The notes beneath the pieces were generated by a model. It had not been told where the DNA came from. It saw only the letters and a list, made by a program, of their open reading frames with translations, and ran no database searches. DNA of 64,000 nt from Rhodospirillaceae bacterium (GTDB taxonomy: Bacteria; Pseudomonadota; Alphaproteobacteria; Rhodospirillales; Rhodospirillaceae): contig JAQWQC010000028.1 of assembly GCA_029245025.1 (NCBI GenBank), positions 1 through 64,000 on the forward strand, in the 5' to 3' direction. Both the position numbers and the translations under genes were made by a program. Shown piece by piece: positions 19,408-27,915 of the stretch. Position 1 is the first letter of the stretch; each line of letters begins with the position of its first letter.

Positions 19408-20568
19408 ATGTCCGAAACAGCCAGTCCGACCTTGCTGCCCGAGGGCTTGCGCGACGTCCTTCCCTCTGATGCCGCCGCAGAAGCGGCCTTGGTGGAAATG
19501 CTCGCATCGTCATTTAACGCAAATGGCTACGACCGTGTGTCGCCGCCTCTTGTTGAATTTGAAAGCACCCTATTAGCTGGCATGGGGGCGGCGACCGCTG
19601 ACCGAATTTTCAGGATGGTTGATCCCGTATCTCAGAGAACACTTGGCCTTCGAGCAGACGTTACGGCTCAAATTGCTAGGTTAGCATCCACCCGCCTACA
19701 TAAAGCGCCGCGTCCATTGCGTCTAATGTATGCAGGTCAGGTGCTTCGCGTAAAGGGACATCAATTACGTCCGGACCGGCAGTTTACACAAGTCGGTTTT
19801 GAGTTGATCGGTCCAGATACCGTAGCGGCAGATGCAGAGGCGATCATTGTGGCGGCGCAGGCTGTTGCAGGTATCGGCATCAAAGATATAACTGTGGACT
19901 TAGCTTTACCCCCACTCGTGCCAGCCTTGTTGGAAACCGCGGGGCTGAATGGAGACGAGATTGAACTGCTTTACGCGGCTCTCAATCATAAAGATGCGTC
20001 CGAGATTCGAAAACTAGGGGGCGGTCAATCTGAACTGCTTTGCGCTTTGGTTGAAGCATCTGGTCCGCTAAACGTCGCGAGGGAATCTTTAGCTAAGGTT
20101 GACCTGCCCGCCGCTGCCGCCAAACATTTAAAGACTCTGCTTGCCGTAGCGGACACTGTTAAAGCCGAGACACCTGAGTTAGCGCTTACGATTGACCTCG
20201 TAGAAAACCGCGGTCTGCAGTACCACACCGGCGTTACATTTTTTCTGTTTGCTAAAGGAAGTACGCGGGAAATCGGTCGCGGTGGACGGTATACTGTTAG
20301 TCATGGTGACGATGTATCTGAACCGGCGACAGGAGCGACACTATTTATGGATGCCGTTTTGGCCGTAGCACCAAAAGTCTCAGTTAGACCCTGCGTCTAT
20401 ACACCATATGGAACGGCACGAGACGCAATAAGAAATATACAAGATGATGGCTTTCGAGTGCGCGCTTCGCTTTCTAAAGACGCTGATATGTTGGCAGAAG
20501 CGAGAATTTTAGGCTGCTCAAAAATGCTGAAGGATGGAGAAGTCGTTGATGTACCCAACGAAAGATAA
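19408..20568 (+). CDS. hisZ: ATP phosphoribosyltransferase regulatory subunit HisZ
   Basis: HisZ is a catalytically inactive relative of histidyl-tRNA synthetase that activates the short form of HisG, the first enzyme of histidine synthesis. The 386 residues start LLPEGLRDVLPSDA and have class II synthetase-like motifs (LGLRADVTAQIARLA, RQFTQVGFELIG). They lack the tRNA anticodon-binding domain of HisS. No hisG is present in the window, so its partner must be encoded elsewhere. purA follows 6 bases downstream. The 122-base gap after serA holds a small hairpin (CCGGC/GCCGG, 19315-19327) but no clear T-run. Confidence 0.93.
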   Translation: MSETASPTLLPEGLRDVLPSDAAAEAALVEMLASSFNANGYDRVSPPLVEFESTLLAGMGAATADRIFRMVDPVSQRTLGLRADVTAQIARLASTRLHKAPRPLRLMYAGQVLRVKGHQLRPDRQFTQVGFELIGPDTVAADAEAIIVAAQAVAGIGIKDITVDLALPPLVPALLETAGLNGDEIELLYAALNHKDASEIRKLGGGQSELLCALVEASGPLNVARESLAKVDLPAAAAKHLKTLLAVADTVKAETPELALTIDLVENRGLQYHTGVTFFLFAKGSTREIGRGGRYTVSHGDDVSEPATGATLFMDAVLAVAPKVSVRPCVYTPYGTARDAIRNIQDDGFRVRASLSKDADMLAEARILGCSKMLKDGEVVDVPNER

Positions 20569-20574
20569 TCGGGC

Positions 20575-21864
20575 ATGACAAATGTAGCGGTGGTCGGTGC
20601 CCAATGGGGTGATGAAGGCAAGGGAAAGGTGGTCGATTGGCTATCGGAACGTGCGGATGTCGTCGTGCGCTTCCAGGGTGGTCATAACGCAGGCCATACT
20701 CTTGTCATCGATGGGCAGACTTACAAGCTGAGTCTTTTGCCCTCGGGCACGGTGCGAGGCAAACCATCAATCATTGGCAATGGAGTGGTGATTGATGCAT
20801 GGGCTTTGCTCGAAGAAATAGAGCGGGTCAAAGCTCAAGGTGTGCGGGTTAATCCTGAAGTTCTTTATATTGCGGATAATGCTTGCCTGATTCTTCCTTT
20901 ACATCGGAATCTAGATCTCGCCAGAGAAGAGGCGGCCGGAAGCAAAAAAATTGGAACGACTGGCCGCGGAATAGGACCAGCATACGAAGATAAAGTCGCA
21001 CGACGGGCGATACGTGTCTGTGATCTCAAAGATCCGGAGACTGTTGCATTCAAAGTGGAGCGCCTTCTCTCTCACCACAACGCCTTGCTACGAGGGCTCG
21101 GTCAACCAGAGCTGAGTGGAGACGACATTATCTCAGACCTAACCGACTTAGCTCCTAAAATTCTCCCCTATGCGATAGCGGCTTGGGAAAAACTCGATGA
21201 TGCGAGGCGGGAAGGCCAGCGCATTCTATTTGAAGGTGCTCAAGGGACGATGTTGGACCTCGATCACGGCACATACCCGTATGTGACATCATCCAATACT
21301 GTTGCGGGTCAGGCTGCTGTTGGCGCCGGTCTGGGGCCAGCAGCTGTCGGCTACGTCCTAGGTATCACGAAATCATACACGACTAGAGTCGGTTCCGGTC
21401 CATTTCCCACCGAACTTGAGGATGAAGTAGGTAAAACCCTAGGAGAGCGGGGTAGGGAGTTTGGAACAGTAACGGGTCGTCAACGTCGGTGTGGCTGGTT
21501 CGATGCCGTGATGGTCCGCCAAGCCATCAAAGTGGGTGGAATTACGGGCATTGCGCTCACAAAACTTGATGTTCTCGATACGCTTGAGGAATTAAAAGTT
21601 TGTGTCGCCTATGAGCTGAATGGAGAGCGGGTGTCGCGCTTTCCGTCCTCTATGGCCGATCAAGCAGCCGTAGTGCCAATATTTGAAACACTTGATGGCT
21701 GGCGCCAAAGCACGCAGGGCGCGCGCTCTTGGGCCGACCTGCCAGCTGAGGCGATTAAGTATATCCGCCGCGTGGAAGAGCTTATTGAGGCTCCGGTGGC
21801 CCTTTTGTCCACTAGCCCGGAACGGGAAGACACCATAATGGTGAGAGATCCCTTCGCGGATTAG
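20575..21864 (+). CDS. purA: Adenylosuccinate synthetase PurA
   Basis: Links IMP and aspartate with GTP on the way to AMP. The 429 residues contain [13 protein letters not shown] (catalytic Asp and P-loop), [36 protein letters not shown] and [11 protein letters not shown], all standard. It follows hisZ by six bases; hisZ-purA adjacency is common in alphaproteobacteria. It is the last gene of the plus-strand block before rluD. Confidence 0.98.
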   Translation: MTNVAVVGAQWGDEGKGKVVDWLSERADVVVRFQGGHNAGHTLVIDGQTYKLSLLPSGTVRGKPSIIGNGVVIDAWALLEEIERVKAQGVRVNPEVLYIADNACLILPLHRNLDLAREEAAGSKKIGTTGRGIGPAYEDKVARRAIRVCDLKDPETVAFKVERLLSHHNALLRGLGQPELSGDDIISDLTDLAPKILPYAIAAWEKLDDARREGQRILFEGAQGTMLDLDHGTYPYVTSSNTVAGQAAVGAGLGPAAVGYVLGITKSYTTRVGSGPFPTELEDEVGKTLGERGREFGTVTGRQRRCGWFDAVMVRQAIKVGGITGIALTKLDVLDTLEELKVCVAYELNGERVSRFPSSMADQAAVVPIFETLDGWRQSTQGARSWADLPAEAIKYIRRVEELIEAPVALLSTSPEREDTIMVRDPFAD

Positions 21865-22049
21865 GGGGGTAATTCCTTGAGGCTAGGGTTAATGCTTCGG
21901 TAACGCAGATATGTTGGGGTATGGAGAGTCCTATTATATTTGCAGGACGGTAAAACGTCCTCAGTGTGCCCGAGAATACGACGCCCCATGGCTGAACTGC
22001 GTTTGGTTGGGCAATTTATGCGACGACACCGTCTATTGTTTCTAAGTTT
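21865..22049 (+). other. purA-rluD intergenic region with a candidate structured RNA
   Basis: No good gene here. AGGACG (21944-21949) and CGTCCT (21956-21961) make a tight 6-bp hairpin. An upstream GTCCT (21928-21932) can compete for the same AGGAC. An outer helix can form between GGGGTAT (about 21916-21922) and ATAC plus CCCC (21976-21979, 21984-21987) with a bulge. Nested and mutually exclusive pairings suggest a small RNA or regulatory 3' region, but no promoter or terminator is clear. Confidence 0.25.
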
Positions 22050-22184
22050 ATGACAATGACAGCGGACCGTAGAATTGCAGCCTTACAAGACCAACAAAAA
22101 GAGTTGGTGTTAAAGTGGGGGCCTGACGTCGAGTCAGTATATGAGCCTGAGGAAAAACAATACGAGAGTGCTCAAGGGGACTGA
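22050..22184 (+). CDS. Possible small hypothetical protein (44 aa)
   Basis: An ATG-started frame of 44 codons between purA and rluD, ending TGA at 22182-22184, convergent with rluD. The product is charged, Gln/Glu-rich and probably helical (RRIAALQDQQKELVLKW), with an acidic tail. The composition looks protein-like and not random, but no good ribosome site precedes it and I recognise no family. It could be a remnant. Confidence 0.3.
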   Translation: MTMTADRRIAALQDQQKELVLKWGPDVESVYEPEEKQYESAQGD

Positions 22185-22200
22185 GCTGAGAATGGCCAGG

Positions 22201-23172
22201 TTACTTTGGCCGCACGTATTTTTTCAATTCATTTTGTAGAACCTGAAAGTCTTCAGGCGCGGGCACTTCAAACCGTAAATCTTCGTTGGATGCGGGGTGG
22301 CGAAAGCCTATTGTCGCGGCGTGAAGGGCCTGACGATTGAATTTGGCTATTGCTGTTCGGATGTTGTCGGGTACGCCGCGTTTTGTGCCACGTCCATAGA
22401 GTTGATCGCCAATTAAACTATGGCCTAAGTGGGTCATGTGGACGCGAATTTGATGAGTTCGGCCGGTTTCAAGTTCGCATGAAACGTGACTTGCGAGCAT
22501 TCCGAATGAATAAAGAACGCGATAATGCGTGGTTGCCGCTTTGCCCCCGCTATTGACCACAGCCATCTTTTTTCGATTTTTTGAGCTTCGCCCGATTGGC
22601 CCAGAAACTGTGCCCGATAAGGGTGAGGGTGCACCCCAAATCAAAGCGTCGTAGCGTCGTTCGATGGAGTGTGCAGAAAATTGAGAAGATAATCCGTGGT
22701 GAGCGGAATCTGTCTTAGCAACAACCATCAGTCCCGACGTGTCTTTGTCGATACGATGCACGATGCCTGGGCGTTTAACACCACCGATTCCTCGCAGTGA
22801 TTCGCCGCAATGTGCAAGAAGAGCGTTAACGAGTGTTTTGTCTGGGTTGCCCGCCCCTGGGTGCACTACGAGTCCAGGTGGCTTGTTGAGCACGAGCAGG
22901 TGTTCATCCTCGTGCAAGATATCAAGAGCTATATCTTGCGCTTCAGGTTGGTCTTCTATCGGCTCTGGAACCGTTAGAAGTATAGAATTTCCTTGCGACA
23001 CTCTATAATTTGGATCTTCTATCGTTTTGCTGTCGACGGTCACGGATCCCGATTCAATAAGTGATTTAACGCGTGTTCTCGAGAGATCAGTAGCGCAACC
23101 GCTTAGAAGTCGATCAAGCCGTTGCCCAGCAAGATCGCTATCGACCAGTATTGAAACGGTATTTTCCAGCAC
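22201..23172 (-). CDS. rluD: 23S rRNA pseudouridine synthase, RluD/RluA family
   Basis: An N-terminal S4 RNA-binding domain (about 12-60, GQRLDRLLSGC, SRTRVKSLIESGSV) precedes the pseudouridine synthase domain. The catalytic motif is HRIDKDTSGLMVVAKT, and the family segment GRTHQIRVHMTHLGHSLIGD is intact. The 323 residues fit RluD, which modifies helix 69 of 23S rRNA. RluC-like specificity cannot be excluded from sequence alone. It is divergent from the gene at 23257. Confidence 0.93.
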   Translation of the reverse strand: MLENTVSILVDSDLAGQRLDRLLSGCATDLSRTRVKSLIESGSVTVDSKTIEDPNYRVSQGNSILLTVPEPIEDQPEAQDIALDILHEDEHLLVLNKPPGLVVHPGAGNPDKTLVNALLAHCGESLRGIGGVKRPGIVHRIDKDTSGLMVVAKTDSAHHGLSSQFSAHSIERRYDALIWGAPSPLSGTVSGPIGRSSKNRKKMAVVNSGGKAATTHYRVLYSFGMLASHVSCELETGRTHQIRVHMTHLGHSLIGDQLYGRGTKRGVPDNIRTAIAKFNRQALHAATIGFRHPASNEDLRFEVPAPEDFQVLQNELKKYVRPK

Positions 23173-23210
23173 AATATTTCTCGGTTATTCGCTCTAGTAT
23201 GTGACAGTGC

Positions 23211-23238
23211 TTAATACAGTTTGTAATCTACCGATCAA
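23211..23238 (-). promoter_or_regulatory. Candidate sigma-70 promoter for rluD
   Basis: On the minus strand TTGATC (complement of 23233-23238) is followed after 16 bases by TATTAA (complement of 23211-23216), about 40 bases before the rluD start. It fits the divergent layout; the spacer is one base short of the ideal. Confidence 0.35.
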
Positions 23239-23256
23239 CTTAGGGGAACCGTCACC

Positions 23257-23586
23257 GTGAATGCTGCCAAAACGCTTGTTTGGGTTATGTCTGGGATGCT
23301 TCTCGCCGGCTTGGCTGTGTTGGTGGTTGGACTCTCCCTTGGCTGGCATCAAGATTCTCCGCCTGCCATTTCTGCTCAAATTGAAAAGAAAGAGTTTGAC
23401 CTCATAGACTTAGGGCAGCCCTCAGGAACCGTCATAGAAGAAATATCGAGTTCAGCTGGAGAACTTGCTGTGGTCCTATCCGGCGGTGGAGTTGGACCAA
23501 GAATCCTCATTGTCGATACGATGTCGGGCGCTGTGCGGGGTGAGATAATCACGAATTCTTCAGACTCGGCCTTGTCGAAACCTTGA
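23257..23586 (+). CDS. Small single-pass membrane protein, DUF6476-like
   Basis: A 109-residue protein with one N-terminal membrane helix (about 8-30, VWVMSGMLLAGLAVLVVGLSL) and a small extracytoplasmic beta-rich domain with GELAVVLSGGG and PRILIVD. I believe it belongs to the DUF6476 group often found beside rluD in alphaproteobacteria, from memory of that context. Function is unknown. A GTG start at 23257 is used, with AGGGG about ten bases upstream. Its stop overlaps the next gene. Confidence 0.75.
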   Translation: MNAAKTLVWVMSGMLLAGLAVLVVGLSLGWHQDSPPAISAQIEKKEFDLIDLGQPSGTVIEEISSSAGELAVVLSGGGVGPRILIVDTMSGAVRGEIITNSSDSALSKP

Positions 23587-24014
23587 CGGTAAAAATTGAA
23601 CTGAGCCGAAAGCAGCGTGACACAGTTACGCTTGAGGCTGAAAAAGCTTTTCCAGCGGAGTGTTGTGGCCTTCTTATTGGACGCGGTCAGAGCCTTATTA
23701 CAGTTACAAATGTTGTGGCGGTTGAGAACCAAGCTGAATCCCAGAATCGCTTTCTCATAGATCCGCAGTGCCAGTTCGATTGGATGCGGAAATTGCGCGG
23801 CACAAATGAACGTATCGTGGGGTTGTATCATTCCCATCCGAACGGGCGTACGACGCCGTCTTCCCATGACGCCGAAATGGCCATTGATCCAGATCAGTTA
23901 TGGCTGATTGTGCCCATGACGGAAGGTGTGGCCGGTGAGATTGCTGGCTTTCAATCCAAAGGGGCTGGTGAGGGGTTCTGCGATGCGTCTGTTGTTATCA
24001 CAGATGAATCATAG
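23583..24014 (+). CDS. JAMM/MPN (M67-family) metallopeptidase
   Basis: A 143-residue Mov34/MPN-type protein. The zinc site is complete: Glu in FPAECCGLLIG, then YHSHPNGRTTPSSHD (HxHP followed by the Asp). Bacterial relatives cleave ubiquitin-like sulfur carriers or peptides, as with Mec and CysO; the substrate here is unknown. A TTG start at 23583 overlaps the preceding stop as TTGA, which implies coupling to the membrane protein gene. No ThiS/MoaD-like or E1-like gene is adjacent. Confidence 0.85.
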   Translation: MTVKIELSRKQRDTVTLEAEKAFPAECCGLLIGRGQSLITVTNVVAVENQAESQNRFLIDPQCQFDWMRKLRGTNERIVGLYHSHPNGRTTPSSHDAEMAIDPDQLWLIVPMTEGVAGEIAGFQSKGAGEGFCDASVVITDES

Positions 24015-24054
24015 AGATTTAGGCGGTTTATTGTCGCTATAGCACTGATCTGGC

Positions 24055-25209
24055 ATGGTAAAGACTGCGGCATTGGAGGATTGGATGGCCACAGACCGAG
24101 ATGCAGGTTTGGATCGTAGACAAATATTTCGATCTGCAGGATTGCTTGCTGCTGGTTTAACAGCGTCAGGTTGGTCGTCGTCTGTTGCTGCAGCGTCACT
24201 TAAGAAGGTGAGCGATGGACCGATACGTTTGCTCGCAAATGAGAACCCCTATGGTCCGTCGCAAAGTGCGCAGCAAGCAATGGCGGACTCACTACAAGAT
24301 GGCTGGATGTATGCGACCTCTGAAGGTCGTGTGCTGAGAAAGCTTATCGCGGCACGCGAAGGCGTGGCTGAAGACCACGTGCTCATAACAGCGGGTTCTG
24401 GTGAATTGCTTAGAATGGCTGGCCTTAGTTTTGGCCAAGAGGGTGAGATTGTTGCCGCAAAACCAACATTTTCGATGCTCGTAGGCTACGCGAGGAACAC
24501 CGGGGCGACAGTCCGTGAAATTCCCCTAGATCAAGAAATGCGTCATGATCTCGTAGCCATGGAAAGCAGGGTTACGTCCGCCACAAGTCTGGTCTATGTG
24601 TGCAACCCAAACAATCCGACGGGAACTCTGCTACCAGCAAATCAATTGCGATCATTTATCGATACTGTCGAGAGTCTAGCGACGGTTTTTGTTGACGAGG
24701 CTTACGTAGACCTTCTCGACGAGTCCGCACACAATGCGATGATTGATAAGGTAAAGGCGGGCAAGAACGTGATTCTCGCGCGGACCTTTTCCAAAATTCA
24801 TGGGATGGCTGGCCTCCGCGTTGGCTACGCCATTGCGCGACCTGATATCATTAAGCGTCTACGTCCTTTGCAGATGAGCTTTCTCAATGTTATGGGGCTG
24901 CGAGCGGCAATTGCAAGCTATCAGGATGAATCATTTCAGGCGTATAGTAAGAGCAAGATCCAGGAATGTTTGTCTGTTACCCATGCAGCGTTTGAAGAAA
25001 CAGGTCTAGCGTACACTCCTTCGGTCACGAATTTTGTTCTGTTTGATACTGGAGGTTCTGTTCGCGAGTTCGCTAGAGCGATGCGGCAGAAAAATATGCT
25101 TGTTGGTCGATCTTATGCGCCATACGAGTCCTGGTGTCGCGTCAGTATGGGAACCGTAGAGCAAATGGGTCAGTTCGCGGAAGCGCTGAAAGCGTATTAC
25201 AAAGGATAA
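24055..25209 (+). CDS. Histidinol-phosphate aminotransferase-like PLP enzyme with Tat signal
   Basis: A fold-type I aminotransferase resembling HisC. It has NPNNPTGTLLP, VDEAYVDL and the cofactor Lys in RTFSKIHGMAGLRVGY. Unlike HisC it starts with a twin-arginine leader: DRRQIFRSAGLLAAGL, then an Ala-rich cleavage zone (about residue 45), after which the enzyme proper begins (GPIRLLANENPYGPS). This predicts export of the folded, cofactor-loaded enzyme to the periplasm. ATG 24055 or the internal ATG 24085 could be the start. A racemase-family gene follows after 5 bases, arguing against a role in histidine synthesis. Confidence 0.85.
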   Translation: MVKTAALEDWMATDRDAGLDRRQIFRSAGLLAAGLTASGWSSSVAAASLKKVSDGPIRLLANENPYGPSQSAQQAMADSLQDGWMYATSEGRVLRKLIAAREGVAEDHVLITAGSGELLRMAGLSFGQEGEIVAAKPTFSMLVGYARNTGATVREIPLDQEMRHDLVAMESRVTSATSLVYVCNPNNPTGTLLPANQLRSFIDTVESLATVFVDEAYVDLLDESAHNAMIDKVKAGKNVILARTFSKIHGMAGLRVGYAIARPDIIKRLRPLQMSFLNVMGLRAAIASYQDESFQAYSKSKIQECLSVTHAAFEETGLAYTPSVTNFVLFDTGGSVREFARAMRQKNMLVGRSYAPYESWCRVSMGTVEQMGQFAEALKAYYKG

Positions 25210-25214
25210 AAACT

Positions 25215-26048
25215 ATGGCGTATCGAATAGGTGTAATTGGTACCGGAGCTGGTCATAGTGGTAATTCTGCACCTCCAGCTCCTATCAAGGAGTTAGTGGC
25301 TAACGGTTTCCAAGCAGAATTGATCGAGACTCGTTTGCGTACTTTTCCGCTGACGCCCTACGACCGTGGCTTAACTGTATTGGCCTATGTCGATTGTGCC
25401 ATCGAAGCCGAGAAGGCGGGATTTGATGCCGTGTTTATCAACACCGTCGGAGATTACGGCATTGACGAGATGCGGTCGGCGACGGAGATGGTGGTCGTGG
25501 GCGCAGGCGAAGCAACGATGGCTATGTCGTGTAATTTAGGAAGACGCTTTTCCATTGTCACGATCTGGCCACCAAAAATGAATTTTGTTTATAACGAGCG
25601 CCTCCGCAATACGGGGATGGAAAGCCGCTGTGTTTCAATACGAAACGTTCTGACAAATCCTGATGTTCAAGGGGTTGAGGGCGCCGGCCAAGCCGTGACC
25701 AGCCTGAAAGACCAAAATGAAGACGTTATTGAAAGGGTTTGCGCAGAAATTGAAGCAGCAGTGACCGAGGATGGAGCAGATACAATTATGCTCGGGTGTA
25801 CATGCATGGCGCCTATAGGACCTGAAATTGCCGTTCGTTCGTCTGTGCCTGTTCTTGAATCGATGCGCACGGGATACAAGGTTGTTGAGACTATGTTGTC
25901 TCTCGGAATTCGGCATAGTTTTGAAGCGTATCCCAAGGCAGATGCGTCAAATCTCGGTGCTGTTGGAGCTCTCGTAGCTGGGCAAGGTGATATAAATCTC
26001 GGCGGTGATTGCGAAGTTTGTATTGTGGCACAAGAGGCTGCAGAGTAG
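25215..26048 (+). CDS. Asp/Glu/hydantoin racemase superfamily protein, single catalytic cysteine
   Basis: A 277-residue cytoplasmic protein of the Asp/Glu racemase fold (MAYRIGVIGTGAG start, FDAVFIN, MLGCTCMAPIG). Racemases of this fold use two cysteines. Here the second is present (C195 in LGCTC), while the first position, normally in an ACFxDPG-type motif, is Thr77 in INTVGDYGID. One-cysteine members such as arylmalonate decarboxylase are not racemases, so a decarboxylase or isomerase-like role is possible. ATG 25215 is chosen; a longer frame reaching back to 25134 overlaps the aminotransferase and is not credible. Confidence 0.82.
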   Translation: MAYRIGVIGTGAGHSGNSAPPAPIKELVANGFQAELIETRLRTFPLTPYDRGLTVLAYVDCAIEAEKAGFDAVFINTVGDYGIDEMRSATEMVVVGAGEATMAMSCNLGRRFSIVTIWPPKMNFVYNERLRNTGMESRCVSIRNVLTNPDVQGVEGAGQAVTSLKDQNEDVIERVCAEIEAAVTEDGADTIMLGCTCMAPIGPEIAVRSSVPVLESMRTGYKVVETMLSLGIRHSFEAYPKADASNLGAVGALVAGQGDINLGGDCEVCIVAQEAAE

Positions 26049-26081
26049 GTAGCCTTACTCTCCGCTTAGAAATGTTTGTGC

Positions 26082-27323
26082 ATGAACAACTCTACGTCAC
26101 CGGCGGATTCATCGTTTGAATCGCCTATCCGCAACGAAAAACTCATCAAAGCTGTCTTAGCGTCAACGATCGCCGCCAGCGCATTTACAATACAGATCTT
26201 TCTGCCAGCACTGCCGGCCGTTCAGGCGGCTTTTAAAGTTACGGCAACACAGGTCCAGCTGACGATTAGTTTACCGCTCTTGGTAACCGCCTTAGCTACC
26301 TTAGTTTACGGCCCATTGTCGGACCGTTACGGGCGTCGTCCTGTTCTCATTGCCGGCATGGTTTTGTTTTTCGTTGGAACAGCTTTGTGCCTGTTCGCCC
26401 CAACCATTCTAACCCTCGTACTTGGGCGATTTATACAAGCGCTGGGCAGTGCGGCCGGAGTTGTAATCGCGCGTGCAGCCGTCCGCGACTTATACGGACG
26501 CGAGCGCGCTGCGGCAGTTCTCGCCGGTCTAGTAGCGGTTATGATAATTGCCCCCATGATAGCGCCGACTCTGGGCGGTTTTTTAGTGGACGCTTTTGGG
26601 TGGCGGGGCAATGTTGCTGCGACAGTTGTGTTTGCGGGCGTTCTTCTTGCTCTCGTCGTGTTTGGACTCCCAGAAACACACCAAAAGCGCGGAAAGGGAG
26701 CTTTCGGGATCGGCAGCATGATGGCTAGTTTCAAAACCTTACTCGCGTCACCTGCTTATCGAGCTTACGCATTGCAAAGTGCATTCATGATCGCGATCTT
26801 TTATGTATTTCTAGCTGCTGCGCCCTACGCCGTAATGGTGATTATGGATGTGAGTGCGAGCAGCTATGGACTATACTTTCTGCTTTCCACGGTCGGCTAC
26901 TTAGGCGGTACGATTTTGGCAAATCGCTACTCGCAGCGCATAGGTATTGATCGGATGGTCCGAATTGGCACGGGGTTTGCTGTCATCTCTACTTTCCTAG
27001 TTGTCGGTTTGATGTTTGGTGGGGTTTGGCACCCGCTGGCTGTTTTCTTGCCAATTACGGTGATGGGGGTGGCGAATGGTATGGCGATACCAAATGCGAG
27101 TGCCGGCGCAGTGAGTGTATATCCAGAGCTCGCTGGGGCGGCCTCGGGGCTTACCTCATTTCTTCAATTGGGAATCTCGGCTTTGTTTGCTCAAGTAGCT
27201 GGAAGCATACAAAATGGTACGCCGTATCCACTGGCGATTTACATGTTTGGCGCTGCGATCCTCGCATGGCTTTCGTTTGAATTTTTTAAGAAGACCGAAG
27301 CCCGCAGTTTGCCTGGACCTTAA
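26082..27323 (+). CDS. MFS drug/solute exporter, Bcr/CflA type
   Basis: A 12-helix major facilitator protein of about 413 residues. The conserved loop 2-3 motif is present as GPLSDRYGRRPVLIAG, and RAAVRDLYGRERAAAVLA is typical of the Bcr/CflA group. It ends in a short basic tail. It starts 33 bases after the racemase-family gene, so it may export the product of the two enzymes upstream. A TTG at 26076 is in frame two codons earlier. The substrate is unknown. Confidence 0.85.
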   Translation: MNNSTSPADSSFESPIRNEKLIKAVLASTIAASAFTIQIFLPALPAVQAAFKVTATQVQLTISLPLLVTALATLVYGPLSDRYGRRPVLIAGMVLFFVGTALCLFAPTILTLVLGRFIQALGSAAGVVIARAAVRDLYGRERAAAVLAGLVAVMIIAPMIAPTLGGFLVDAFGWRGNVAATVVFAGVLLALVVFGLPETHQKRGKGAFGIGSMMASFKTLLASPAYRAYALQSAFMIAIFYVFLAAAPYAVMVIMDVSASSYGLYFLLSTVGYLGGTILANRYSQRIGIDRMVRIGTGFAVISTFLVVGLMFGGVWHPLAVFLPITVMGVANGMAIPNASAGAVSVYPELAGAASGLTSFLQLGISALFAQVAGSIQNGTPYPLAIYMFGAAILAWLSFEFFKKTEARSLPGP

Positions 27324-27426
27324 TTTGGTAGCATTGCTTAGTGGAGGGCAGCACTCTATCCAGCAATATATTGAAAACGCTTATTTTTTCACAGAATTTT
27401 CCCTCTGATTCAGTATACCTAAATGA

Positions 27427-27915
27427 GTTGAGAGTCTGTATGAGGTAGGCAGATCTCAGGACAAAGATTTTGAAGAGCATTACAAACTTCGTCTGAAAGA
27501 AATTAAAGACACAGACGGACAATCCAATAAGACGCAGTCCAGAAAAGAACAAGGTATTCTTAGAGGCATTTTGTTCAAGGGGTTTTCAGAGGCGAAGTGC
27601 GCTATCTGTCACCGAACTTTTCCAACAGACATAATGGTGGCAGCACACATAAAACCTAGAAGTAAATGCACCACTCTAGAGCGTAAAAACTCCAATGTTG
27701 TTATGCCAGTCTGTAAAGTTGGGTGTGATGATTTCTTTGAAAGGGGTTATCTGCTTGTCGATAAAGAGGGCGTTGTTCACCTTAATAAAAAGATGACTTC
27801 CTCTATTGAACTTCAAACAATTTTGAATTCGTTGACTGGTAACCAATGCACACATTTCAATAACGAAACGGAAGACTTCTTCTCATACAAGCGCAACAGT
27901 TTGCTGCAGGATTAA
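27427..27915 (+). pseudogene. HNH-type nuclease gene lacking a start (truncated)
   Basis: A coding frame reads from just after the TGA at 27424-27426 to the TAA at 27913-27915 with protein-like content throughout (FEEHYKLRLKEIKDTDGQ, SRKEQGILRGILFKGF). The HNH-like core follows: CAICHRTFP, AAHIKPRS and VMPVCKVGCDDFFERGY. No ATG or GTG precedes the conserved part. The first usable codon, TTG 27571, would remove about 48 residues that still look coding. I read it as a 5'-truncated HNH endonuclease of the restriction-associated kind. The region is clearly more AT-rich than its neighbours, which suggests transfer. Confidence 0.6.
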
